Shown here one piece after another: positions 1 through 5,029 of a stretch of 6,262 bases of DNA; positions within the stretch are counted from its first letter, which is position 1; the number at the start of each line of letters is the position of its first letter. Both the position numbers and the translations under genes were made by a program. The notes beneath the pieces are model-generated. The model saw only the letters and a program-made list of their open reading frames with translations, searched no databases and was not told the origin of the DNA. Where the stretch lies: NCBI GenBank assembly GCA_002402245.1, contig NVVP01000003.1, forward strand, positions 70,653 through 76,914. Direction: 5' to 3'. The DNA comes from Gammaproteobacteria bacterium (lineage in GTDB: Bacteria > Pseudomonadota > Gammaproteobacteria > Nitrosococcales > Methylophagaceae).

Positions 1-217
1 GACGACGGCCGACATGATCTGAAAAAGGCCCACCTACTAATTGACCTAAAGCAAATCCGGCTAGAAATAAGCTAAGCGATAATTCAACATTATGGATTGA
101 GGTTGAAAAATACTCGGCCATAGTCGGTATTGCCGGCAAATAAGCATCAACAGCAAGCGGCGTCAACGCAGTTAAAGCTGCGAGCACATAAATTAGGGTA
201 GAAATAGGTAGTGACAT
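1..217 (-). CDS. Bcr/CflA-family MFS drug efflux transporter, N-terminal part (cut by window start)
   Basis: Reading the minus strand from the ATG at 217 gives 72 open codons that run off the window. Residues 18-31 (LTPLAVDAYLPAIP) are the TM1 signature of the Bcr/CflA subfamily of 12-TM major facilitator proton antiporters. Residues 46-72 continue with the TM2 pattern LFLAGFALGQLVGGP and then MFS motif A, SDHVGRR, which carries His68 where Arg is usual (D-R-x-G-R-R). Known members export drugs such as bicyclomycin or chloramphenicol, or sulfonamides or cysteine; the substrate here cannot be told. A full protein would be about 400 residues, so roughly 80 percent is missing. No strong Shine-Dalgarno sequence precedes the ATG, but the start fits the family. 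It is divergent from the esterase gene. Family assignment is firm. Confidence 0.88.
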   Translation of the reverse strand, partial: MSLPISTLIYVLAALTALTPLAVDAYLPAIPTMAEYFSTSIHNVELSLSLFLAGFALGQLVGGPFSDHVGRR

Positions 218-338
218 TGTTTTTAATAAGCTTAAAGTAGTTACACTATTTGTGTGAGTGTGTGGCGAAATAGAATAGTCTACAGGAATTGATTTTAGTT
301 CCTCTATTGAACGACAAATTAAGGAATATAGTGTAGAT
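218..338. other. Divergent intergenic region
   Basis: This 121-bp spacer must hold promoters for both the leftward transporter and the rightward esterase. Visible items are a hairpin-like dyad TTACAC-TATTT-GTGTGA at 241-257, and the 8-mer TACACTAT at 242-249 whose exact reverse complement ATAGTGTA lies at 328-335 beside the esterase start. TAGAAT at 271-276 is a plausible -10 for the rightward gene, but the best -35 (TTGTGT, 250-255) leaves only 15 bp, so I do not call a promoter. AAGGA at 321-325 is a possible ribosome binding site, 13 bases before the ATG at 339, which is rather far. Confidence 0.4.
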
Positions 339-878
339 ATGAAGTTACTTTACCTTCATGGTTTAGGTTCAAGTGGCCAATCATCAACGGCATTAGGTTT
401 GATGGAGGCAGGCTTTGATGTGATATCACCTGATTACCAGCCTCAACATTATCAGCAAAGTATTGAGCCATTATTGTTATTGGTAGATAAAGAAAAACCT
501 ACTTTGCTGGTGGGCACATCAATGGGTGGGTATTACGTATTAAAATTAGCCGAGTTAACTGGCTTGCCAGTAGTCGCGGTGAACGCCTGTTTTCAACCCG
601 AACTGCAATTGGCTAAATACCTTGAACAGGATGCGCATGATTATGTAACAGGTGAAGCCATTGTATTTACCACCACGATGCTTGCAAGCTTTACGCCCAT
701 CAAATTAGCTAGTGATACTGAGCCTACCATTGTTATTGGTGACAATGATGAAATAATTCCAGCTGATGAGCAGAAACAGTTTTGCAAGCAGCAGTCGTGG
801 TCATGGATTAGTACTGATTGGGGGCATCGAGTCGGAGATAAACAACAACTTACTCAAATTATTCGAGATAGATATTAA
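339..878 (+). CDS. YqiA-like alpha/beta-hydrolase (UPF0227 family esterase)
   Basis: The 179-residue protein is a small single-domain serine hydrolase of the YqiA/UPF0227 type, close to the usual 180-195 residues. It begins with strand beta-1 and an oxyanion-type loop LYLHGLGSS (residues 4-12). The nucleophile elbow is GTSMGG (59-64) with Ser61 as the predicted nucleophile. IGDNDEIIP (133-141) supplies the acid, most likely Asp137, and WGHR (161-164) supplies His163, so the triad is complete. E. coli YqiA hydrolyses short acyl esters in vitro; the physiological substrate is unknown. There is no signal peptide, so it should be cytoplasmic. The ATG is preceded by AAGGA at a long spacing, and no better start lies upstream. 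In many enterobacteria yqiA sits by parE and cpdA; here it is next to a divergent transporter. Family call is firm; substrate is unknown. Confidence 0.85.
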   Translation: MKLLYLHGLGSSGQSSTALGLMEAGFDVISPDYQPQHYQQSIEPLLLLVDKEKPTLLVGTSMGGYYVLKLAELTGLPVVAVNACFQPELQLAKYLEQDAHDYVTGEAIVFTTTMLASFTPIKLASDTEPTIVIGDNDEIIPADEQKQFCKQQSWSWISTDWGHRVGDKQQLTQIIRDRY

Positions 879-1061
879 GCTTAAATAGGCTTTTATTAGG
901 ATATTAGATTGTTTATAAAGCAAAGATGGGTGCTTAACCTTGTCGATAATGTGTAAGTATTAAGCGTGTAATGCTATTGATAGCAGTTAGTTTTGGCTAT
1001 TTTACATGGAGGCGATGGCATTTAAGTTTATGGTTGTAGTTACTTGTAATATCAGGGTTAA
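879..1061. other. AT-rich spacer between the esterase gene and the HTH-Fic operator region
   Basis: I see no gene in this stretch. It holds two weak hairpins: AAGC-N8-GCTT at 877-892 followed by TTATT, overlapping the esterase stop codon, and the near-palindrome TGCTAT-TG-ATAGCA at 972-985 followed within a few bases by GTTTT. Either could end the esterase transcript, but neither is a convincing terminator. A strong GGAGG at 1008-1012 has no start codon at a usable distance. The left edge of the presumed acquired cassette probably lies here or just after, but I found no flanking repeat that marks it. Confidence 0.4.
972..985 (+). terminator. Small dyad, possible weak terminator or operator
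   Basis: TGCTAT and ATAGCA form a perfect 6-bp inverted repeat around TG, followed by GTTAGTTTT. The stem is short and not GC-rich and the T run is interrupted. It could end transcription from the esterase gene, or it could be a protein-binding palindrome. Confidence 0.25.
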
Positions 1062-1111
1062 GTATATGTATAGCTAAACTATTTCGATTGTTAGTTTACC
1101 TATATGTATAC
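1062..1111. promoter_or_regulatory. Inverted pair of 20-bp operator-like sites before the HTH-Fic operon
   Basis: The 20 bases at 1062-1081 (ending TAGCTAAACTA) and the reverse complement of 1092-1111 (ending TAGGTAAACTA) agree at 17 of 20 positions. They face each other across 10 bp, with centres 30 bp apart, near three helical turns. They lie about 70-115 bp before the preferred start of the HTH gene. Placement in front of an HTH gene of a toxin-antitoxin-like pair suggests binding sites for that HTH protein and self-repression. The repeat is seen directly; the binding role is inferred. Confidence 0.65.
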
Positions 1112-1135
1112 AATTAACTGTAGTTGGTATATATT
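1107..1135 (+). promoter_or_regulatory. Candidate sigma70 promoter of the HTH-Fic operon
   Basis: TATACA at 1107-1112 (4 of 6 to TTGACA) and TATATT at 1130-1135 (5 of 6 to TATAAT) are 17 bp apart. This would start transcription near 1142 and give a leader of about 38 bases to the ATG at 1180. The -35 lies on the second operator copy and the -10 inside the third copy, so a bound repressor would block it. The region is very AT-rich and such matches arise easily by chance. Confidence 0.35.
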
Positions 1136-1146
1136 TAGCTAAACTA
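1127..1146. promoter_or_regulatory. Third copy of the 20-bp operator-like site
   Basis: This copy matches the 1062-1081 copy at 18 of 20 positions in the same orientation, including the intact core TAGCTAAACTA. Its centre is 35 bp from that of the second copy. It overlaps the candidate -10 box, which suits a repressor site. Only a degraded partial match, TATAGGTAA at 1167-1175, follows it and overlaps the ribosome binding site. Confidence 0.6.
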
Positions 1147-1169
1147 ATTGTGATTAATAGTTATATTAT

Positions 1170-1173
1170 AGGT
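1170..1173 (+). promoter_or_regulatory. Ribosome binding site that decides the HTH gene start
   Basis: AGGT at 1170-1173 lies 6 bases before the ATG at 1180, a normal spacing. The GTG at 1150, ten codons upstream in the same frame, has no purine-rich site before it. This favours the ATG. Confidence 0.5.
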
Positions 1174-1179
1174 AATCCC

Positions 1180-1647
1180 ATGGGCATTGAGACAGTTGTA
1201 TTAAATCAATATAGAGATAAGGTGAACCAAGCAGTAACACGCTTTGGGGACTACTCTGTGCCCTTATCCGAGGGATGGATTAAGACTGTCAGGAAGGCCC
1301 TTGGTATGTCTGGTTCACAACTGGCAAAACGCTTAGAGGTAACAAAGGGACGCGTTTCTCAGGCGGAATCTGGCGAACTTTCAGGAGGCGTGACACTTCG
1401 TACTATGGAATCCATGGCTGCAGCGATGAGTTGCCGTTTTGTCTACGCCATCATTCCTGAAAAAAATATTGAAAACGTGATTAAGCATCAGGCGATCATG
1501 AAAGCGAAAGCACGTGTAAAAGCCGCTTCTACGCACATGGCGCTAGAAGCCCAGTCTTTGGATAAGCACACACTAGATTTTGAAATCGAGCGGATCGCCT
1601 CCGAAATTATGAGTAAAATCCCCTCCGATTTTTGGACCGAAAAATGA
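1180..1647 (+). CDS. Mobile mystery protein A family, HTH-domain regulator / putative antitoxin
   Basis: The 155-residue protein has the arrangement of the TIGR02612 family. Residues 1-32 are an N-terminal helical region rich in Asn, Gln and Arg. Residues 33-41 (WIKTVRKAL) and the signature GMSGSQLAKRLEV (42-54) open an XRE/Cro-type helix-turn-helix with recognition helix TKGRVSQAESG (55-65). TLRTMESMAAAMSCRFVYAIIP (72-93) and a C-terminal segment with HMALEAQ follow. Known members almost always precede a Fic protein (family B), often on plasmids or other mobile DNA. It probably binds its own promoter and may also restrain the Fic partner; both roles are inferred. I chose ATG 1180 over the in-frame GTG 1150 for its ribosome binding site and fit to the family. 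Its stop overlaps the next start (ATGA, 1644-1647). G+C is visibly higher than in the flanking spacers. Confidence 0.85.
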   Translation: MGIETVVLNQYRDKVNQAVTRFGDYSVPLSEGWIKTVRKALGMSGSQLAKRLEVTKGRVSQAESGELSGGVTLRTMESMAAAMSCRFVYAIIPEKNIENVIKHQAIMKAKARVKAASTHMALEAQSLDKHTLDFEIERIASEIMSKIPSDFWTEK

Positions 1648-2252
1648 GCAGTAAAAAGCCGCCAAAGATTATTGGGGAGCCGAATGGAGCAACCCCGCTT
1701 GACCCAGATGAAATGGCGGATCTACGCTTCAAGCATGTCACCACGAGAGGCGAGTTGGATCAACTTGAGCAAGCCAACATTGATGAAGGTATGCAGTGGC
1801 TTAAAAAGCAAAAGAGCCCCGATGTCTTAACCGAGGTTTTTGCCTGTGATCTTCATAAAAAGCTCTTTGGCAAGGTATGGAAGTGGGCAGGGACCTTTCG
1901 CAAGACTGAAAAAAATATTGGTATCGATCCTATCCAGATTGCTACTCAGCTTCGTCAATTACTTGATAATACTAAATATTGGGTAGAAAACAATACGTAT
2001 CCACCGAAGGAATTGGCGGCTAGGTTTCATCACAGCTTGGTTTATATACATCTCTTTCCTAATGGCAATGGACGTCATGCGCGGATCATGGCGGATGCGA
2101 TATTGACCAAATTAATGGACGAAGCACAAATCGATTGGGCCGGGGGCTATAAATTGGACCGTATGAATGAGCGGCGAAGCCAATATATAGCGGCGCTTAG
2201 AAAAGCTGATGGACACGACTTTGATGCATTGTTCGAATTTGTCGGGGCATAA
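1644..2252 (+). CDS. Mobile mystery protein B family, Fic-domain protein (putative AMP-transferase toxin/effector)
   Basis: The 202-residue protein matches the TIGR02613 pattern. The N-terminal segment GATPLDPDEMADL (15-27) is followed by TTRGELDQLEQANI (33-46), the substrate-side flap WAGTFRKTEKNIG (81-93), and the Fic motif HLFPNGNGRHAR (136-147) with catalytic His136. Fic enzymes usually transfer AMP, or another phosphate-containing group, from a nucleotide to a protein hydroxyl. The consensus is HPFx(D/E)GNGRxxR. Asn140 replaces the metal-binding acid, which I recall as usual in this family, and Leu137 replaces the common Pro. I see no clear inhibitory (S/T)xxxE(G/N) motif, so control may rest on the upstream protein. 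The ATG at 1644 gives a 4-bp overlap with the HTH gene and translational coupling; an in-frame TTG at 1632 is less likely. The ORF appears intact. The target is unknown. Confidence 0.87.
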   Translation: MSSKKPPKIIGEPNGATPLDPDEMADLRFKHVTTRGELDQLEQANIDEGMQWLKKQKSPDVLTEVFACDLHKKLFGKVWKWAGTFRKTEKNIGIDPIQIATQLRQLLDNTKYWVENNTYPPKELAARFHHSLVYIHLFPNGNGRHARIMADAILTKLMDEAQIDWAGGYKLDRMNERRSQYIAALRKADGHDFDALFEFVGA

Positions 2253-2329
2253 GAGATGAATTTACGTAGAATAGGCAGCCTTTGTGCTATCGGGTGGAAA
2301 ATAATCATCGAAGCCAAACCAGAATTTTT

Positions 2330-2349
2330 GTGTATATGGCTGTATACAC
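2330..2349. promoter_or_regulatory. Perfect 7-bp inverted repeat upstream of prfC
   Basis: GTGTATA (2330-2336) and TATACAC (2343-2349) are exact reverse complements around 6 bp, ending 16 bases before the prfC start and just before its ribosome binding site. It could be an operator or a small hairpin in the leader RNA. It shares the words GTATATG and TGTATACA with the operator region at 1062-1112. Such short AT-rich matches can be chance. Confidence 0.4.
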
Positions 2350-2353
2350 GTTT

Positions 2354-2357
2354 GAGG
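2354..2357 (+). promoter_or_regulatory. prfC ribosome binding site
   Basis: GAGG ends 8 bases before the ATG at 2366. It fixes this ATG as the start rather than the upstream in-frame TTG at 2282. Confidence 0.7.
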
Positions 2358-2365
2358 TTTTAAGT

Positions 2366-3946
2366 ATGTCAGATCAGAAAATTGTTACTGAAGTCAATAA
2401 GAGAAGAACATTTGCTATCATCTCGCATCCCGATGCGGGTAAAACAACGCTAACTGAAAAACTATTGTTATTTAGTGGCAAGATCCAAACTGCGGGTAGT
2501 GTTAAATCGAGAAAAACAGATCGACACGCGACCTCTGACTGGATGGAAATGGAAAAAGAACGGGGTATCTCGGTGACTTCTTCTGTAATGCAGTTTGAAC
2601 ATAATGGTCGAATTGTTAATTTACTAGATACGCCTGGCCATGCTGATTTCTCTGAAGATACCTACCGAACTTTAACCGCTGTAGATTCTGCTTTAATGGT
2701 AATTGATATTGCCAAAGGTGTAGAGCAACGGACGGTTAAATTAATGGAAGTGTGTCGCTTACGTGATACGCCAATCTTAACCTTCATTAACAAAATGGAT
2801 CGTGAAGGCCGTGATCCTATCGATATTTTGGATGAAGTTGAATCAATTCTTAAGATTCGTTGTGCGCCTATTACTTGGCCAATTGGTATGGGTAAAGGCT
2901 TTAAAGGTATTTTCCATTTAGAAAAAGACAGCGTACATTTATTTGAACCTCATAGTGACCAAGTTGGTGAAATCATTGAAGGTATCAATAACCCTCGTTT
3001 AGACGAATTATTTGGTGATATGGCCGAAGAATTACGTGAAGAAATTGAGTTAGTCCGTGGTGCCAGCCATGAGTATGACAATGAGGCTTTTCTAGCGGGT
3101 GAATTATCACCGGTATTCTTTGGTAGTGCGATGAATAACTTCGGTATTACCGAGTTAATGGATTCATTTGTTGAGATTGCTCCTGCTCCACAAGGTCGTG
3201 AGACTAAAACACGCCATGTTGATGCTCATGAAGAAAAATTCAGTGGTTTTGTATTTAAAATTCAAGCTAATATGGATCCTAAACATCGCGATCGAATCGC
3301 TTTTTTACGGGTGTGTTCAGGTCAATATAAAAAAGGTATGAAACTACGCCAAGCACGCACGGGTAAAGAAGTCGTTATTGCTAATGCAGTGAGCTTTATG
3401 GCGGCAGAACGTATTCAAGCAGAAGAAGCGTGGGCGGGTGATATTTTAGGTTTCCATAATCATGGAACGATTCAAATTGGTGATACCTTCACTGAAAGTG
3501 AAGATCTTCAATTTACCGGTATTCCGTATTTTGCACCTGAATTATTTCGCCGAGTACGTTTAAAAGATCCACTTAAAATGAAAGCGCTATTAAAAGGCTT
3601 GCAACAATTAAGTGAAGAGGGCGCCACCCAGTTATTCCGTCCACTTGAAAATAATGATCTTATTTTAGGTGCCATCGGTGTATTGCAGTTTGATGTGGTT
3701 GTTCATCGCCTTAAAGGTGAGTACAAGGTTGATTGTATTTATGAACCTGTACAGGTTTACACCGCACGTTGGATTTACTGTGATGATGAAAAAATGCTCG
3801 ATGAGTTTAAGAAAAAAGCATCATTAAACTTAGCATTAGATGGTGCGGGTGGTTTGACTTATATTGCACCAACACGAGTTAATCTTGATTTAACCATGGA
3901 ACGTTGGCCTGATATTGAGTTTAAATCGACGCGAGAACATACTTAA
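2366..3946 (+). CDS. prfC: Peptide chain release factor 3 (RF3)
   Basis: The 526-residue product is a translational GTPase that removes RF1 and RF2 from the ribosome after peptide release, in the cytoplasm. The G domain shows G1 SHPDAGKTT (20-28), G2 with ERGISVTSS (65-73), G3 DTPGH (88-92), G4 NKMD (142-145) and G5 GSAMNN (253-258). The SHPDAGKTT form of the P-loop and KSRKTDRHATSDWMEMEKER (47-66) are characteristic of RF3 rather than EF-G. Domain II and the RF3 C-terminal domain follow, ending ERWPDIEFKSTREHT. The length is close to the 529 residues of E. coli RF3 and no break is seen. The ATG at 2366 has a good ribosome binding site and begins MSDQKIVTEVNKRRTFAIIS, as expected. It appears to be a single-gene unit with its own spacer on each side, now directly downstream of the HTH-Fic pair. 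Confidence 0.97.
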   Translation: MSDQKIVTEVNKRRTFAIISHPDAGKTTLTEKLLLFSGKIQTAGSVKSRKTDRHATSDWMEMEKERGISVTSSVMQFEHNGRIVNLLDTPGHADFSEDTYRTLTAVDSALMVIDIAKGVEQRTVKLMEVCRLRDTPILTFINKMDREGRDPIDILDEVESILKIRCAPITWPIGMGKGFKGIFHLEKDSVHLFEPHSDQVGEIIEGINNPRLDELFGDMAEELREEIELVRGASHEYDNEAFLAGELSPVFFGSAMNNFGITELMDSFVEIAPAPQGRETKTRHVDAHEEKFSGFVFKIQANMDPKHRDRIAFLRVCSGQYKKGMKLRQARTGKEVVIANAVSFMAAERIQAEEAWAGDILGFHNHGTIQIGDTFTESEDLQFTGIPYFAPELFRRVRLKDPLKMKALLKGLQQLSEEGATQLFRPLENNDLILGAIGVLQFDVVVHRLKGEYKVDCIYEPVQVYTARWIYCDDEKMLDEFKKKASLNLALDGAGGLTYIAPTRVNLDLTMERWPDIEFKSTREHT

Positions 3947-3954
3947 GTTTTCAG

Positions 3955-4000
3955 CGATGGCTAGGGCATAACATTAGCTTGTTTCTGGCCCTAGCTGTCG
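3955..4000 (+). terminator. Stem-loop after prfC, possible transcription terminator
   Basis: CGATGGCTAGGGC (3955-3967) can pair over all 13 positions with GCCCTAGCTGTCG (3988-4000), two of the pairs being G-U, around a 20-base loop. It starts 8 bases after the prfC stop. The following bases are ATTTGTG, a poor U tract, and the loop is large. It may instead protect the prfC mRNA 3' end or act with Rho. Confidence 0.45.
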
Positions 4001-4073
4001 ATTTGTGAACTAATCAAAAGAGCGGGCTATTCAGGGATTGATGCCAGCTTATATATATGTTTAACTTACTGCC

Positions 4074-4104
4074 TTTGAAGATCAGTAAGGAACACTGCTT
4101 CAAA
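4074..4104 (+). other. Bulged hairpin with purine-rich loop
   Basis: TTTGAAG (4074-4080) pairs exactly with CTTCAAA (4098-4104). Inside it, CAGT (4083-4086) pairs with ACTG (4094-4097), giving 11 pairs, a 2-base bulge and the loop AAGGAAC. The T-poor sequence after it argues against an intrinsic terminator. It lies upstream of the best promoter candidate for the next gene, so it belongs either to the prfC 3' region or to a longer leader. Confidence 0.35.
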
Positions 4105-4133
4105 TCGTTCAGATAGACACATGCGTCTCTAAT

Positions 4134-4161
4134 TTTAGACTAGTTTAATAATGCGTATTAT
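4134..4161 (+). promoter_or_regulatory. Candidate promoter of the membrane-protein operon
   Basis: TTTAGA (4134-4139, 4 of 6 to the -35 consensus) and TATTAT (4156-4161, 5 of 6 to the -10 consensus) are 16 bp apart. This would give a leader of about 60 bases to the ATG at 4228. The -10 lies in the dyad AATAAT-GCGT-ATTATT (4147-4162), which could bind a regulator. The call rests on consensus matches only. Confidence 0.35.
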
Positions 4162-4227
4162 TTGTACCAGCATTGATATTTAAGTCATTAGGACGTTAAT
4201 TTAACTACCACGGAAAGAGAAATTAAA

Positions 4228-4980
4228 ATGTCAGAATCAGAAAATATATACCAAGCACCGGAAGCATCATTACGCGAACCTGTTCAAGCGGGTGAGTATG
4301 GCTCAGTAGAAAAAGCATTGGCTGGGGATTATGAATTAAACCCTATCGAAGCAATGAAAGATGCATGGAACAATTTAAGTGGCATGAAAGGTAGCTTTTG
4401 GGGTGGAATGGCGATGTATGTCATTTTAACGATGGTGTTTGAGTTTATTGGAATTATGATTTTTGGCACACCTGAAGCGGGGGCATTTCCATCAGGTCCA
4501 GCGATGCTTTATGGCGTTGTTAAGATGATAGTATTAGTACCGGTATCAATTGGTTTAATGATTATTGCCATTAAACATTCTGTTGGTGCACGGACTGAAG
4601 CAACGGAAGTATTTAAGCATTTTGATAAGATTGTGCCACTGTTTGTTACATCGATTTTGATGTACCTTTTAGTAGGCGTAGGTTTACTTCTATTAATTAT
4701 TCCAGGTATTTACTTATTGATTGCATTCTCAATGGCAATGCTGCTGGTAGTTGAAAAAGATATGGGCCCGTGGGAAGCATTAAATACATCACGTAAAGCG
4801 ATTACCCATAACTGGTTTAGCATGCTTGGATTTTCAGTCGTGTCGTTTATTGTTATGTTACTTGGCTTCCTTGCTTTTTTCATTGGTATTGTCTGGGCAT
4901 TACCTTTAATAATGCTAGCATTTGCAACGGTTTACCGTGATATGTTCGGTGTTGAAGCTAGCACTTTGGCTGAGAGCTAA
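4228..4980 (+). CDS. Multi-pass inner-membrane protein of unknown function
   Basis: The 250-residue protein has a soluble N-terminus of about 55 residues beginning with the motif NIYQAPEA (6-13), akin to the NPY-x-AP motif found at the start of many small proteobacterial membrane proteins. Hydrophobic segments follow at about 57-80, 92-115, 137-157, 159-175 and 198-235, the last long enough for two passes, so five or six membrane segments are likely. The stretch LLIIPGIYLLIAFSMAMLLVVEKDMGPWEALNTSRKA (154-191) resembles the pattern in DUF975/BPSS1780/YciC-like membrane proteins, where a PGIYL turn is followed by an acidic loop and an ALxxS helix. No catalytic residues are evident. A purine-rich GGAAAGAGA at 4212-4220 precedes the ATG. 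The RDD gene follows after 49 bases without a terminator, suggesting one operon. Function is unknown. Confidence 0.8.
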   Translation: MSESENIYQAPEASLREPVQAGEYGSVEKALAGDYELNPIEAMKDAWNNLSGMKGSFWGGMAMYVILTMVFEFIGIMIFGTPEAGAFPSGPAMLYGVVKMIVLVPVSIGLMIIAIKHSVGARTEATEVFKHFDKIVPLFVTSILMYLLVGVGLLLLIIPGIYLLIAFSMAMLLVVEKDMGPWEALNTSRKAITHNWFSMLGFSVVSFIVMLLGFLAFFIGIVWALPLIMLAFATVYRDMFGVEASTLAES

Positions 4981-5029
4981 TTGACCTAAACGTTTACCTT
5001 TAAAACACATTCAAAGAAACGAAGCCTTG

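Larger units (their letters stand above)
2253..2365. other. Spacer between the Fic gene and prfC
   Basis: This 113-bp spacer carries no terminator that I can recognise, so transcription from the HTH-Fic operon could enter prfC. An in-frame TTG at 2282 would extend prfC by 28 codons, but those residues do not resemble RF3. The spacer should hold prfC's own promoter, yet no convincing -35/-10 pair is visible. The inverted repeat at 2330-2349 is listed separately. Confidence 0.45.
3947..4227. other. Non-coding spacer after prfC with several dyads
   Basis: No open reading frame that I would call lies in this 281-bp spacer. From left to right it holds a long imperfect stem at 3955-4000, an AT run (TTATATATATG) near 4049-4059, a bulged hairpin at 4074-4104, a short AGAC/GTCT dyad at 4115-4128, and a candidate promoter with an AATAAT/ATTATT dyad at 4134-4162 before the next gene. 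The first part probably ends the prfC transcript and the last part starts the membrane-protein operon. Confidence 0.5.

Noticed and set aside
41..50. Ten-base repeat TTGACCTAAA also present at 4981-4990
   Set aside because: One copy is transporter coding sequence and the other follows a stop codon in an unrelated operon; no longer match extends from it, so it is likely chance.
1006..1077. 23-codon ORF beginning MEAMAFKF near a GGAGG sequence
   Set aside because: The GGAGG overlaps the first codons rather than preceding a start at usable distance, and the frame ends inside the operator region.
1150..1179. GTG start at 1150 extending the HTH protein by ten residues
   Set aside because: No ribosome binding site precedes it, the extra residues do not look like the family N-terminus, and ATG 1180 has AGGT at good spacing.
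2282..2365. TTG start at 2282 extending RF3 by 28 residues
   Set aside because: The extension is unlike RF3 N-termini, and the ATG at 2366 has GAGG before it and starts as RF3 proteins do.
879..2365. Flanking direct repeats or attachment sites for the cassette
   Set aside because: The only shared words I found between the two flanks are about 7 bases long (for example AATAGGC), no better than chance.
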